From NCBI GenBank assembly GCA_946902875.1, contig OX336340.1, forward strand, positions 11,361,566 to 11,425,565: a DNA stretch of 64,000 bases, in the 5' to 3' direction. The notes under the pieces were generated by a model, which worked only from the letters and a program-made list of their open reading frames with translations, was not told the DNA's origin and searched no databases. This document shows positions 32,863 to 46,500 of this stretch, piece by piece (the stretch's first letter is position 1; each line of letters starts with the position of its first letter). Origin of the DNA: Nematopogon swammerdamellus. Lineage: Eukaryota > Arthropoda > Insecta > Lepidoptera > Adelidae. The position numbers and the translations under genes are program-made.

Positions 32863-35800
32863 ATGAAGTCGGTGGGTTCGACAGTTTCTAGTGATAGTGG
32901 ACCAAATCAATATATAGAGATACCCAACATGATAGGTGTCCGTGCATCTAAACCGGGTTTACTATTTTCAGGAGTCGTTCATCTGGTTTGTGCTGCAATT
33001 GATAGGATCAGCATTGACGTACCACGATCCAGACCTCAACTACCACCTGAATGCGTTGCGCGGCGCACCCGACTGCTCTCCCAACATCGGTTACTCCTAT
33101 CCAGTGCCTGCAGCGCAACTCACCACCGCTGGGATCAAGTATGCAGCGCCGGCGCCGCGATTAGTGGCGCAACCGATCGTGCAAGCCGGATATGCTAAGA
33201 CCCTGGGTTACCAGGGCGCCGGCCTCAACTACCGCACGGTGGCTTCGCCGGTTTTCTCCAAGCTCTCGTATGCGACTCAACCGGCGATCACCTACGCGAA
33301 GACTTCGGCGGTCGTTTCCCACGCGGACTACTCGCCGAGCTCCAAGTTTTCATTGACTCCGTCTCTTCACGGGTACGCCACCTCGGCGGGCCTGTCCGCG
33401 TTCCGAACGAGGCTCGGTTTGTCCTCATACACGCAACTCGCCCCGGTCGCAACTTATGCCCAGGCCCCAATTCTGGCCAAAATCACCGCCGCACCTCTTA
33501 TCGCCAAATACTCGGTGGCTCCATTGAAGACTGAATATTTTGCTCCCACTCAGCGCCTAATCGCCTCTCCCCAGCTAGCGGTCGCTGCAAAATATTCGGG
33601 CGCATCGGTCAGCTCGTACAGCTCGCTGAACTCCGCCGCCGTGAAGACTTACGGAGGTCCGGTGGTGTCTCAAGTGTACACAGCGCCGGCAGTCAGTAGC
33701 TATGCTACGGCACCGGCTATCAGCAACTACGCTACGGCACCGGTTATCAGTAAATACGCTTCAGCACCGGCTATCAGTAACTACGCTACAGCACCGGCTA
33801 TCAGCAACTACGCTACGGCACCGGCTATCAGCAACTACGCTACGGCACCGGCTATTAGCAAGTACGCTATAGCACCGGCTATCAGCAACTACGCTACGGC
33901 ACCGGCTATTAGCAACTACGCTACAGCACCGGCTAACAGCAACTACGCTACGGCACCGGCTATCACTAACTACGCTACGGCACCGGATATTAGCAACTAC
34001 GCTACGGCACCGGCTATACAGAGTTACGCGAAGGCTGCGCCGGCAGTTGTGTCGACACAAACTATTTCTGCACCTTATTTGACGAGGGGACAACTAGTGA
34101 CGGCGCACGGGGGTTCCGTTTTGTCTCAAGGAGGTGTCACGGTGTCAGCTCCAGGAGGGGTGCTGACCGCTCGCAGCGGTTTAGTGGCGCCTCAGCGCGG
34201 GGCTGTGCTGACGCACGGCGCTCCAACCGCCATCAGAGTTCAATCCCCAGGCATTGTTAAGAATGTCCACACCGAGTTCGTGGAAAATTATGTAAGTCCC
34301 ATTTTTATTATATTAGCGAAGTATTGATGTGGTCTTCATTAACCACTGTTATTTTAGCCACAGTACACTGCACTCGGATTCGTCATATTTTAACATTTAT
34401 TTAGAAAAGCATTTAACAATAAACTTACTTTGAGACTACGATTGTCCACTCTGACGCAGGAAACGACAGCGCTAATGAATGACTCTCCCTCTCCCTAGAC
34501 CAACTTTACACATTTGGCAGACAGAAATACCGACATATTTATATAAAATTAGGTGTGACAGACGGACAGACAGACACGAGAGTGATATTATAAGGTTCCG
34601 TTTTTTCCGCTTTTGAGACACGGAACCCTAAAAAGATAGGATTGTGTCCTTAAAACGGCCGCACACTTCTAGCGGAGACCGGTGTGCCGAGATGCTCTTG
34701 TCACCTTTCGAAACAAACGTAAATGTCATCCCATCTCCCCATATTATGCCTCCCCCAAGTTGTAATCAAATAAAAAAACTTCAAATAAAATCATCAATGA
34801 AAGTTATCTACAAATATTACTTTTAACTATACTTTACTTCATATACAATGTCCGTTTTTCGAGTATTTTAGTCTATGCCAATTCAACCCGAAGTCTAAGA
34901 TAACCGTAATAGGCCAGTCAATATCGTCACAAAAAAAGGCAAACATCGCAAACGCACATGTAACTACGATTTTTTTATATGGTGTTAGGTCCCTTGAGAA
35001 TACCTAGTTATACCCAAGTTTGCAACCCCGAAAACCCGGTGCTACTCCCATGGTGCTCGAAAAACTGCGAAATATTGACAACACACATGTTTCAGTTTTT
35101 TCGAAAAAACTACCTTAAGGAAGCGTTTTTCGGGTATCATGTTCTATACCGTGTGGGGCCGGTAGGTACTTAAAAAGAATAGCCCCACTGCATCTCTCCC
35201 CATGCATGTCGTAAAAGGCGACTAAGGGATGAGGACAAGATGCGTGAATCTTATTAGAATACTTTGCGAAACGTGGTGCTCGGTGTTGTGCTGTAATTTA
35301 CCAGACTTATTGCAGCACAACACCGATTACTCTGCTTACCCCGATTGTCGGGAATCAGCGTGTGTGATATGTATGTATGTATGTTCAATACAGCCACCCA
35401 TACCGGATTACATAAAAAAAATAATACTTTTGTAAATCTAACTGAATTTGCTACAATTTGAGCCTAACCGCCTAAAAGCGAAATAACTACTATATTGTTG
35501 TCCGGATGCAAGACTGGCTGCCCATAGCACAGGGATCCTGGTTTCGAGTCGATGGGTCGAGGGTTCGTGTTTTGACATTTGATTCCAAGTTCGGCAGATG
35601 TCCACAAAAAGCGATCTGCCTAGGGCAGGTTTTTTATGAAAGAGGATGTTGTCCACATCAACGTTTTTGTCAGCCTCGGATTCTGTGGCCTCGGTAGCTC
35701 AGTAGTGCGGTCGGTCGACTGTCGATCGGATCATAAGCACACCTAGGAGCTGTCAGTGGATGGATGGGTGACCGCTTGACCGTTGGAGGCTGACCGTGGT

Positions 35801-38800
35801 TCGGATTCCACGTTAAACTGTAGGTTCCTTCCCTTCTTACCTTACTAGGTGGTAGGGTTTAACCCGCCCGGCTTGATACCACAGCACTGAATGAACGGTC
35901 GGTTGAAACGGTTATGTAAATACTTAGTTCGTGGTTTCCGTCCAGTTAAATGTAGACGGCACGACCGAAAGGAAGCACTGACATGGCACCTAGTTCATCA
36001 AGGTGTTTTGGGCTGACATGACGGATGTAGTAGGTGATGTAGCCAACCGTGTCAGTTTCCATAAAAAAAATGTAGCCTACCTAAGGTAGGTACATAACTA
36101 AAGTTCAACGATATAGATGATTGTATACAAAGAGTTTGTATTCGTAATACAAACTCTTTGATTGTATAGATGTCATACATAATATAACACAACGTCGTGT
36201 ATGTAAAGGTTAGCTCTTTTCACATGCAAACATTATCGTCGCGTTTTCTAATTTATTGACATTGAAAATGTCTTTTCGATCGCTTCAGTATAGTCCCCGA
36301 TTTCCAGCGAGAGTGCGAATTCGTCCTGGTGTCGTGAGTTTTAAAGCTACTTAAAATATCTAGGATGTCAAATGACGCGTATCGACGAGGGCTAAAAGAA
36401 GGTGAAATATTTTTTTTTAATTGGTGAGTTTTTGATAAAATCGCAAAGAAACTTAAAATAGCAGTTTTTAGGGCGTTTAAAAAGGGCACTTTTAAACATA
36501 TTTCTGAATATATATATACACTTTTACATTTTTATATTGTATATTGACTCAGTACCTATCTGGATTTATTTTTTATTTAAAAAAAAGGGGAAAATTTAAG
36601 AGTATGATTTTTTTTATTTTCCGTTACGCGAGTTACGAGTCGTCTTTAACTTGCAGTGTGAGTAGTTAAAATGGTTTTCGTGTATGCATATACTTGAAAA
36701 TTAAGAATTGTATTTTTGTTATATTTTTTTTTATAGTAAATTTTTCTAAATTGACATATTTCAGTATGAAAAAGCAAGAAATTATAATCAAATTAAAAAA
36801 AAATTTTAAATGTATTCATATACATGTTAATATTTAGAAGAGTAGGAGTAATTATATAGAGAACAGGTGCGCGCCGTGTGCGTTCGCTCGTCGAGTTCGT
36901 CGCTTCAGCCACACCAGGATATTTTCACCCTCACAGTCGTCGGCGACTAACTATACGCTTATATTTGGATACGCCCTAAAAGTAATTTTCAATGTACCCG
37001 AAGGTCATGTAATGCATGAGATCTGTGAATTTTTTATTCGCTGGAGGGGTCGCTGGATTACCTATTGGATTACCTATTAGTATTACGTTTCATTTCGGTT
37101 GCCCGCTTATGGCATATGTCTCAGGCGGATTAATTACATCCTATATATTATCAAGCTTCATAAAAGCTCTAAAGCTGTCGCGTAACCTGATAATAGGATT
37201 TGGTGTGCAGAAAATTAAGTATATCTTTTATCATTAAACAATTGAATAATTCGTCATTTTGTATTCTCTTCTAAACGTTTACCATAACGTAACTGAAGCA
37301 CGTGAGAGGATGTTGTGCCAGCCAACCGTGGCTACTACAAACAACGAAATATTGTAATTCTTTGGTGCCATCTACTAAGCCTACTTGGTATTTACGTACC
37401 GTGTGTACGTACGAGTTACAACAAAAAACACCAGACTAAGTACTTATAACAAAAACACTATTTTAAATGACACTGGGCTGTCTTATTTCGTTGTAAGTTA
37501 AACACTAGCTGTGTTTCCCAATACGATAACAAAACGACACGTGAGTGTTTTGACACTGCCGGCAAACTGGAACACTCCCATTTAGGTAGGTAGCAGGCAG
37601 AACGGTGGACCAAAATTTATCACACACAACGGCCACCACTTCCATAGAGGTCCTGCCTTGAGGTAATCGCAAAATACACGTCGTTGCTAAATGTTTAAAA
37701 CCTTTCACGTGTTAAGTTAGTACATAATATAGATATCTAGGTATCAGGAGGTAGAGTACACAAGACATAAATGATGAAACACGCGTCCTAATGGAACGGA
37801 AACTTATTCTAGAGTAGGTGGCGATTCATCATCATCATTTGTGGCGATCAATAGTGGCGACCTATCTATACGAAAGTTAGTAGGAGTGATATTTACGCAA
37901 TCGTAAAATCAATCGTAGTTACTATTACAATAACGTTTCAATGCATCTTTCTCATGCTAAAGCATAAATACTTACCATTATTTGTTTTCACTATGTTTAA
38001 AGTAGATCTTTCAATACGCTGGCAGTAATGAGGTCAAGTTATAAGAAAAGAACTGACATTTTCGTTCTGGAGGGTGCACTCAGGAAACTCAAAAAACTCA
38101 TGGATGCTTGTCTGGATTTAAAACTGCTAAGACGGAATCCTACGAAATCGTTCTCCTTCAGCGTCTTACCTTAACCTGTCACACAACTTTACTCAATAGA
38201 ACATTGCACAAGAAGCCCATTAATCTCGTTTAAACGAGTGACCCAGTTGTCCTCATATGTGCAAAGAACACGCATGCAAATCGTACCCAGGATAATGTGA
38301 GCGGGTAGGTGTACACGGAGCCGGGCGAGCGACGGGACCAGTTTAATACTAGTTCACTTCGCTCGCTCACATCTAATAAAATAACGGACCCTCGACGTAA
38401 CCGCTCTTATTTTCGATCAAGCAGCGGGTCCACTTTCACTGAAATCAATCAAGTGACCACAGAACAAGTGGCCGTTGTTTCCTGTACACAATACGCTGCT
38501 CTTGTGGTATCAAAACTCGTCCAAATCGATCATGTGCACACGCTGCTCGCATTGTCAGTGTGACCTGGATGCATTTGTGCTTAGATCCAGTTGATAACAA
38601 TTTGGCAGTATTTTTGTTTCTGTATTAGTTGCATATTTGTTATGTAAAGGACTTTATATTTACTGTACCAAATCGGTCAACATTCGCTTACTTCGTGTGC
38701 TGGAACCAAATCAATTCAAAAATAAATAATAATATGCAGAGTTGATTTCATATTCGATTTTTGTAAAATTTTAAACACCTGGTTCAAAAATTGATATCTA

Positions 38801-41800
38801 GCTATGCAACTATGTGTAGTTAAATAGAGTTTTTCAATAGGGACAGGGTATCTATATCAGCTGATGGCGGCCATGTTGAATGGTCTATTGGCGCGAATTT
38901 TTGACGGATGGATGAGTTATAGATAGTAAATGTTCGCCATTTGTGTTGTGAAGATGATTTGCTAGGTAGGTATACAGTTGAACAGCGCGTTGAAATTGTT
39001 AAACTTTATTATCATAAAAAAAAAGTTTTAAAAAACATAAAACCGACTTCCTAAAAAAAGTAAAACTAAAAAACTATTTAAAATAAAAATATAAAAACCG
39101 CCTTCAAAAATATATGAAATAAAAACCTAAAAAAAAAACGAACCCTAGAGTTGAAGGCGGTGCTAAAAAGGCTACACAAATCACAAAGGATATTATCATC
39201 CGCTCATGTTTTCTTTCATGCATCATTTTGCTTGCTTTAGCACCGCCTTCAACTCTAGGGTTCGTTTTTTTTTTAGGTTTTTATTTCATATATTTTTGAA
39301 GGCGGTTTTTATATTTTTATTTTAAATAGTTTTTTAGTTTTACTTTTTTTAGGAAGTCGGTTTTATGTTTTTTAAAACTTTTTTTTTATTTCACAGTTTT
39401 TTTTAGTAATTTTTTGCTATTAATGTACTCGGCGGAATCGCTCGGCCTTCGGCCTCGCGATTCCGCCTCGCTTTCCAATCCGATCTTGACCCAATTAAAA
39501 ATAGGACCACGTCAGCTTCGATAGCTCAGTGGTGCAGACAGTCAACTGTCGCTATTGAATTTTAAGCAACGCTGGGTGCGGTCAGTACTTAGATGACCGC
39601 TGACCGTTGGAGGCTGACCAAGGTTCGGATTCCTCGTAAAACTGTAAGTCCCTTCCCTCGTAATCTTACTTGGTGGTAGGGTTTAACCTTCCCGGGTTGG
39701 TACCACCGCACTGAATTAAACGTCGGTCGAAACGGCTATGTAAATAGTTTGTGTTTTCCGACCAGTTCAGTGTAGTCAGCACGATCAAAGGGGGAAGCAC
39801 TGACATGGCACTGGTGTTATGGGCTGAAATCACGGACGTTGTAGGTGATGTTGCAGAACTTAGTAGAATGGACAGACATAAACGTGTTACGGAAGCCTAC
39901 TTTTATTATAAAATAACCGTCGGAGGACCTTGGTTGAAAATTGTAAAATTTAGTAGAACGGATAGACATGCATATGTTACGGAACCCTACATTCATTTTG
40001 CAGAACTTAGTAGAATGGACAGACATAAACGTGTTACGGAACCCTACTTAACAGTTGCACTCCGGGAGTGCCGGCAGATCCCGTGCCACTCTAACTTAAC
40101 CCTTAACGCAATGACTTAAGGTTTCATTTTAAAAATGACGCTGACGCGATGTCGCGAGTTATACATTTTTACCCACCTAAAAAAGTGCCAAGAGCCGCTA
40201 AAGAAGTTTTCACTTCAAAAACCTCAGGGTTATCCCCTTTCAAATAAAAAAAAAAAGAATTTTCAAAATCGGCCCACAATTGACGGAGTAATCGCGTAAC
40301 AAACATCCAAAAAAAGAAAACATACCGTCGAATTGAGAATCTTTTAGGTCTAAAGTAAATTTCTCGTGAAGACAAATGCAACGAGCCCAAACACGATGGG
40401 TTTATCATGTGTAGTTTAGGAGTTCCTATGGCCACCTTCTGTCTCCATCATCAAACCAGCTCGATGGTACTCGGTACAGTAGGTACTGGCCAGGTACCAT
40501 AATAAATTAAGCGCCGGTCGGAAAAGATAAAAAAATTTCAAATTTAGAATATTCATGAAACAAGGGTCCGAATATGTATCACTAGTATATCGATTCATGT
40601 ATTTCAACAGGACAGAGAAAATTTCAAAATATTAGGTATTTAATACTTTTTAGTTTTTTTTTTTTTTGTTTTTTGGAAATCGGTTTAATATTTTTTAAAA
40701 CAGTTTTTATTTCATTCTTTTTAGTAATATTACATAAAAAAGAATAATCGAAATCGAATAATCGAAATCGATTGAAGTGGTACAGAATTATTCGCCATAT
40801 GTGTCAGACTGCAAATTGCTGAATAAGTCCACATCACAAATGTTTTGCTGAAGGTAACCACACACCATACTAATTTATCAAACTGAAAATTGCCGAAAAC
40901 GACCACATCACAAGTTTTGCTGAAGGTAACCACACACCATAGTATTATGCTGATTTTTCGAAAACCACTGAACCAATTTCGATAAAATTGAAATGGGACC
41001 ACCTCGGAAGTATGACCTAACTAACAAAAAAAGAATTTTCTAAATCGGCCCTCAATTGACGGAGAAATCGTGTTACAAACATACAAAAAAATAAAAATAA
41101 AAAAAAAAATAAAAAAAAAAAAAAACATACAGACGAATTGAGAACCTCCTCCTTTTTTGGAAGTCGGTTAAAAATGGCAGTTCAACTCGTCAAACGTTTC
41201 GTGCGTTACGAGAAACTTATGATCAACATAATCGTCCTGAGGAGGATACAATCCGGTACAGTGAAAACATTCGAAACCACTGGCTCGGTGATGGATCATC
41301 CACCTCCTAGCCGTCGTAGAAACTTTGGTCCTTTCTTACTTCTTTCTTTACAGCAACTTCGTGTCAATCCCAATTTTTCGCAGAAAATAATATTAACGAT
41401 GACACTCATTTTTGACTCAACGGCTTCGTAAACAAATAAAATTGTCGGATTTGGGCAAATGCAAATCCTCAAGATTTTTTCAGCCTCGATAGCTCAGTGG
41501 TGCAGACAGTCGACTATTGCTATTGATTGTTAAGCAACGCTGGGCGCGGTCAGTTCTTGTATGGGTGACCGCTCGATCGTTGGAGGCTGACCGTGGTTCG
41601 GATTCCACGTAAAACTGTAGGTCCCTTCCCTTCCTACCTTACTCGGTGGTAGGGTTCAACCCGCCCGGGTTGGTACCACCGCACTGAATGAAACGTCGGT
41701 CGAAACGGCTATCTAAATAGTTTGTGTTTTCCGTCCAGTTCAGTGTAGCCGGCACGATCGAAGGGAAGCACTGACATGGCACCTAGTTCACCCGGTGTTA

Positions 41801-43490
41801 TGGGCTGACATCAGGGATGTTGTAGGTGATGTAGCCAACCGTGCCAGTTTCCATAAAAAAAAGGGGAACAAGACATGACTTCCAAGACCATGTGATTTAA
41901 CGACCCTTGATTATTTTAGTGCGGTTGTGTGAAATCATTAGTATATCCACAAACTATCGAAGACTTAAAGATTAACAGAACACGCGTCATCAATGAGATA
42001 GATGTACCTTATGTATAAAAGTGATAAAAAAAATTACCACGAGGAGTTTAACTTTCCATCCACGCTACCATACGAAGCCGTGGTAGCACAGATTACTTAA
42101 TAGTTACTTCGTGTGGTAGTCATTTGAAAGGTGTTCCACAAATAATACCGAAGAGTAACCCTTAAAAAAAGAAAATATAATCTAATTGCAAACAATCAAT
42201 GTGTTTTTATTTCAATTCGAATATACCCGAAAAACCCCTGTATGTGTTTATGAGTTTTGTATTAAGTATTTATGATTGACGTATGATTCGCAGGACGCAC
42301 ATCCGCGCTACGCGTTCGAGTACGGAGTGAACGACCCGCATACCGGAGACATCAAGCAGCAACGCGAGGAACGCGACGGCGACGTCGTCAAAGGTGAATT
42401 CCTCTTTCTCTTCATACAAGTACGACTCTTTTGTCAAAATATTACGGCTAACCAGACGGAATGACCATAGGTGGCAGTCGCGCTAGGTTACTCAGCGATT
42501 TTTTTTCACATCCAAATTAGGTGGTTGATCTCTAGGCCGGATCCTCAGGCACCGCCATTTCACCCCCGATGAGTTCCAGTCCGGCTTGTAGGTGGACTCA
42601 AATATTAGTTGTGTAAACCGACATGGGTGGCTTTACTGAAAGACCAATGCTGCAGTCGACAGAGCCCAAATCACCTCTCTTCGCGAAACCACGCTCAATC
42701 TCAGTAAGTAAAGTCTAGGGAAAAACCATTCATTCATCCACTATTTTGATCAGTTGAACAAAGGATCATGAAAAGATATTCCCCGGAAGCCTCTTCCACG
42801 CCTTTGTAGTGCGACGCAAGAACAATTTAAAGAATCGTGCCGTTCGAAGAACTCTTCTGCCGACTATAAATGGATGTTCGACGAGCGGATTTTAGCAAAT
42901 GCGAACAGGCGGACGTGGGTGGGATGACGGGCGCCAGGCCAGTTACTCAGTCAGTCAGCGTGTCCACTGCTGAACATACGCCTCTCCCATTTTCCTCTAG
43001 TCCTCCCGGCCTTGAGCGGTACAGAACCACTGCTTTCCGCCGACGTACTTGGTGTCGCCCCATCTGCCGAGTGGTCAGGTCCTACACTCCGGTTTTTCGT
43101 CCACGGGCGCCTGTGTAGGACACGATTACTCCAACGGTCACGATTACTGCCATTTCAGCTTGGCCACCTGGTGCCCAAAATTGACTACTTTGGGGCATCG
43201 GCAGTTACTCAGAATACCGATTAAAACGCTGTAAAATGCTTCATCAGTCCTATTTGTGCTTTTTAAAGTGTATGCAACATACCTACTGAATGATTTTGAT
43301 TACTACCTACCATGACAGCATCTGTTTCTCTGAAAGATACACATTATGTACCTACGACTTTCTCAAATTACTCCCAGATGGCTACACATCCAAAGAGTAA
43401 CGAGACAATATTTTCTTTTCTTCCGTGCTTGACCATAACTTTTATTAACCGACTTCCAAAAAAGGAGGAGGTTCTCAATTCGTCTGTATG

Positions 43491-43521
<31 letters not shown>

Positions 43522-46500
43522 GTAACACGATTTCTCCGTCAATTGAGGGCCGATTTAGAAAATTCTTTTTTTGTTAGTTAGGTCATACTTCCGAGGTGGT
43601 CCCATTTCAATTTTATCGAAATTGGTTCAGTGGTTTTCGAAAAATCAGCATAATACTATGGTGTGTGGTTACCTTCAGCAAAACTTGTGATGTGGTCGTT
43701 TTCGGCAATTTTCAGTTTGATAAATTAGTATGGTGTGTGGTTACCTTCAGCAAAACTTTTGTGATGTGGACTTATTCAGCAATTTGCAGTCTGACACATA
43801 TGGCGAATAATTCTGTACCACTTCAATCGATTTCGATTATTCGATTTCGATTATTCTTTTTTATGTAATATTACTAAAAAGAATGAAATAAAAACTGTTT
43901 TAAAAAATATTAAACCGATTTCAAAAAAACAAAAAAAAAGAACTAAAAAGTATTAAATACCTAATATTTTGAAATTTTCTATGTCCTGTTGAAATACATG
44001 AATCGATATTTACTAGTGATACATATTCGGACCCTTGTTTCATGAATATTCTAAATTTGAAATTTTTTATCTTTTCCGACCGGCCAGGTGCGCTTAATTT
44101 ATTATGGTACCTGACCGGTACCTACTGTACCGAGTACCATCGAGCTGGTCTGATGATGGAGACAGAAGGTGGCCATAGGAACTCCTAAACTACACATGAT
44201 AAACCCATCGTGTTTGGGCTCGTTGCATTTGTCTTCACGAGAAATTTACTTTAGACCTAAAAGATTCTCAATTCGACGGTATGTTTTCTTTTTTTTGATG
44301 TTTGTTACGCGATTACTCCGTCAATTGTGGGCCGATTTTGAAAATTCTTTTTTTTCTATTTGAAAGGGGATAACCCTGAGGTTTTTGAAGTGAAAACTTC
44401 TTTAGCGGCTCTTGGCACTTTTTTAGGTGGGTAAAAATGTATAACTCGCGACATCGCGTCAGCGTCATTTTTAAAATGAAACCTTAAGTCATTGCGTTAA
44501 GGGTTAAGTTAGAGTGGCACGGGATCTGCCGGCACTCCCGGAGTGCAACTGTTAAGTAGGGTTCCGTAACACGTTTATGTCTGTCCCAAAGAGTTTGTAT
44601 TACGTCGCTGCGCTCCTTTATAGAGAGAATGTGAGCGTTGGTGAGGTGAAGCTTCGGTGGTGAGCGCCACGAACCGCGTTCGGGTCCGATCGGCAGTCAT
44701 CGGCCGTGCTCCGTCGCGCGATGCAGAGGGATCAATTTCTTAGTTTTATTCCTAAAATTCAGCCAAAATGGTCAACTGTTGCGTTTTAATTTGCAAATCT
44801 GACTCAAAGAAGGAGACTAGAATCGTGAATGGTCTAAAATTCCACAGGGAATTGGTATTTTGGTGATATTTTAACCGGGAGCGACGGCGGTGGCGGATTT
44901 CCTATAGAACGTGCTAAGTCTAAATCATATTTTTTCCCGAATATTTATATAATAAATAATCCATGTGATTACGTATTTAATTTAAGTACTACTAGCTTTT
45001 GCCTGCGGCTTCGCTCGCGTGAAATTCGAATTTAAAAAGAAGAAAGTAATTAAGCCCGCCCCCGTTCCTTTTCGGTTTGTATGACAGCCACATCATAGCG
45101 TAACCGGAACTGAATTTTATTTAGCCTATCCTATGTCTCGTATAGGTAAATGTGCTTGTACTAAGTTTCATAGAATTCGGATGATCGGTTTAAGAGCTAT
45201 GGTGGAATATACATAGTGACATACATACAGAAAATAGTTCTAAAAATCGTCAATTTAGTTTTAGTATCATACATAGAGTCTACAAACGCAATATCTCATA
45301 AAACAAAGTAACTTACTCCATGGCCATCCCTTATAGATTTATTATTAGTAGGTATTGATGATAAAGTTCCAAAATAGGAGGCAGATATGATCTTTCGTGT
45401 ATTTTTTTTTTAAACCAAGTAAAAGTCAATACTCTATGGAAGGACTTTAGAGCTCGGTTACTTTATTAAACGACGTATGTTCACGTAGGTATCTTATGAA
45501 GCATTTTATTTTTTTTTTTTAAAATGGCCGCCATTTCGAAACGAATGGAATGAGCTTAACGTAAATCACGCATACTTCGTTCTTAAGCAACCCTGAGCGC
45601 GGTCAGTACTGGATGAGTGACCGCTCGACCGTTAGAGCTGACCGTGGTTCGGAACGTTAACCTGTAGGCCCCTTCTCTTCATACCTTACTAGGTGGTAGG
45701 GTTTATCCCGGCCGGGTTGATACCACCGCTCTGACGAAACGTCGGTCGAAACGGCTATGTAAATAGTTCGTGTTTTCCGATCAGGTCAGTGTAGCCGATA
45801 TGAAATGAAGGGAAGCACCGACATGGCACCTACCTCACCTGGTGTTATGGGCTGACATCACGGATGTTGTAGGTGATGTAGGTAGCCAACTGTGTCAGAT
45901 TCCATAAAAAAAGCGCCCAAATATGGACTATTCAGTATGTATACTGGTTTCCCAGTAATTTTGTTTAGTGAAAGATGGCAATTAAGTAATTTTCAATTAG
46001 GTACCTTTGGTTTTAAGGTTTCCAAAAATCCTAAAAAAAATAAACTGTGGGAGGCCGCAATAAAAAGAAAAGGAAACACTTACAGCCGTATTTGTTCTCG
46101 ACATTTTAAAGAAGACTACTTTAATATTGCACCAGATGGATATAGAAAACTCAAAGATCAAGCAATACCAATAGTCCACTCAACGAATGGCCCAAAAGGA
46201 GGTGCAGAGTGCGTGAGCAGGGTCAAAAGCGATTTCTTCAGAAACCTGTTCGGGGTGCTTAGGGAGTAAACATACTAAAAGTCTTGGCGTCTACGAGGTG
46301 AGCCGTGGGGGGGGGGGGGGAGGTCGGCCCAAATAAGGTCCTGCTTTTTGGGTTTTTCGCTACCCAAACCGAATGAAAGGTCATAAAATTGTCTACAACT
46401 TTTATTCTATTTACTTTTTTCGAATTCCGAACCGTTTTCGAGCTACAAGCTTAGGAAAAGTGAAAATTTTCGAAAAATTTATTTTTACCTCATATTTCTC

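Noticed and set aside
33761..34093. Minus-strand Cys/Arg/Ser-rich frame
   Set aside because: Antisense reading of the 27-bp repeat in the large RR-2 gene.
37016..37237. 73-codon hydrophobic frame as a membrane protein gene
   Set aside because: It lies in an intron, without promoter, splice or family support; left only as a note.
40730..41002. 90-codon frame found at 40730-41002 (-) and 43596-43868 (+)
   Set aside because: Identical translations arise because the two palindrome arms are inverse copies of non-coding repeat sequence. There is no domain or codon signal.
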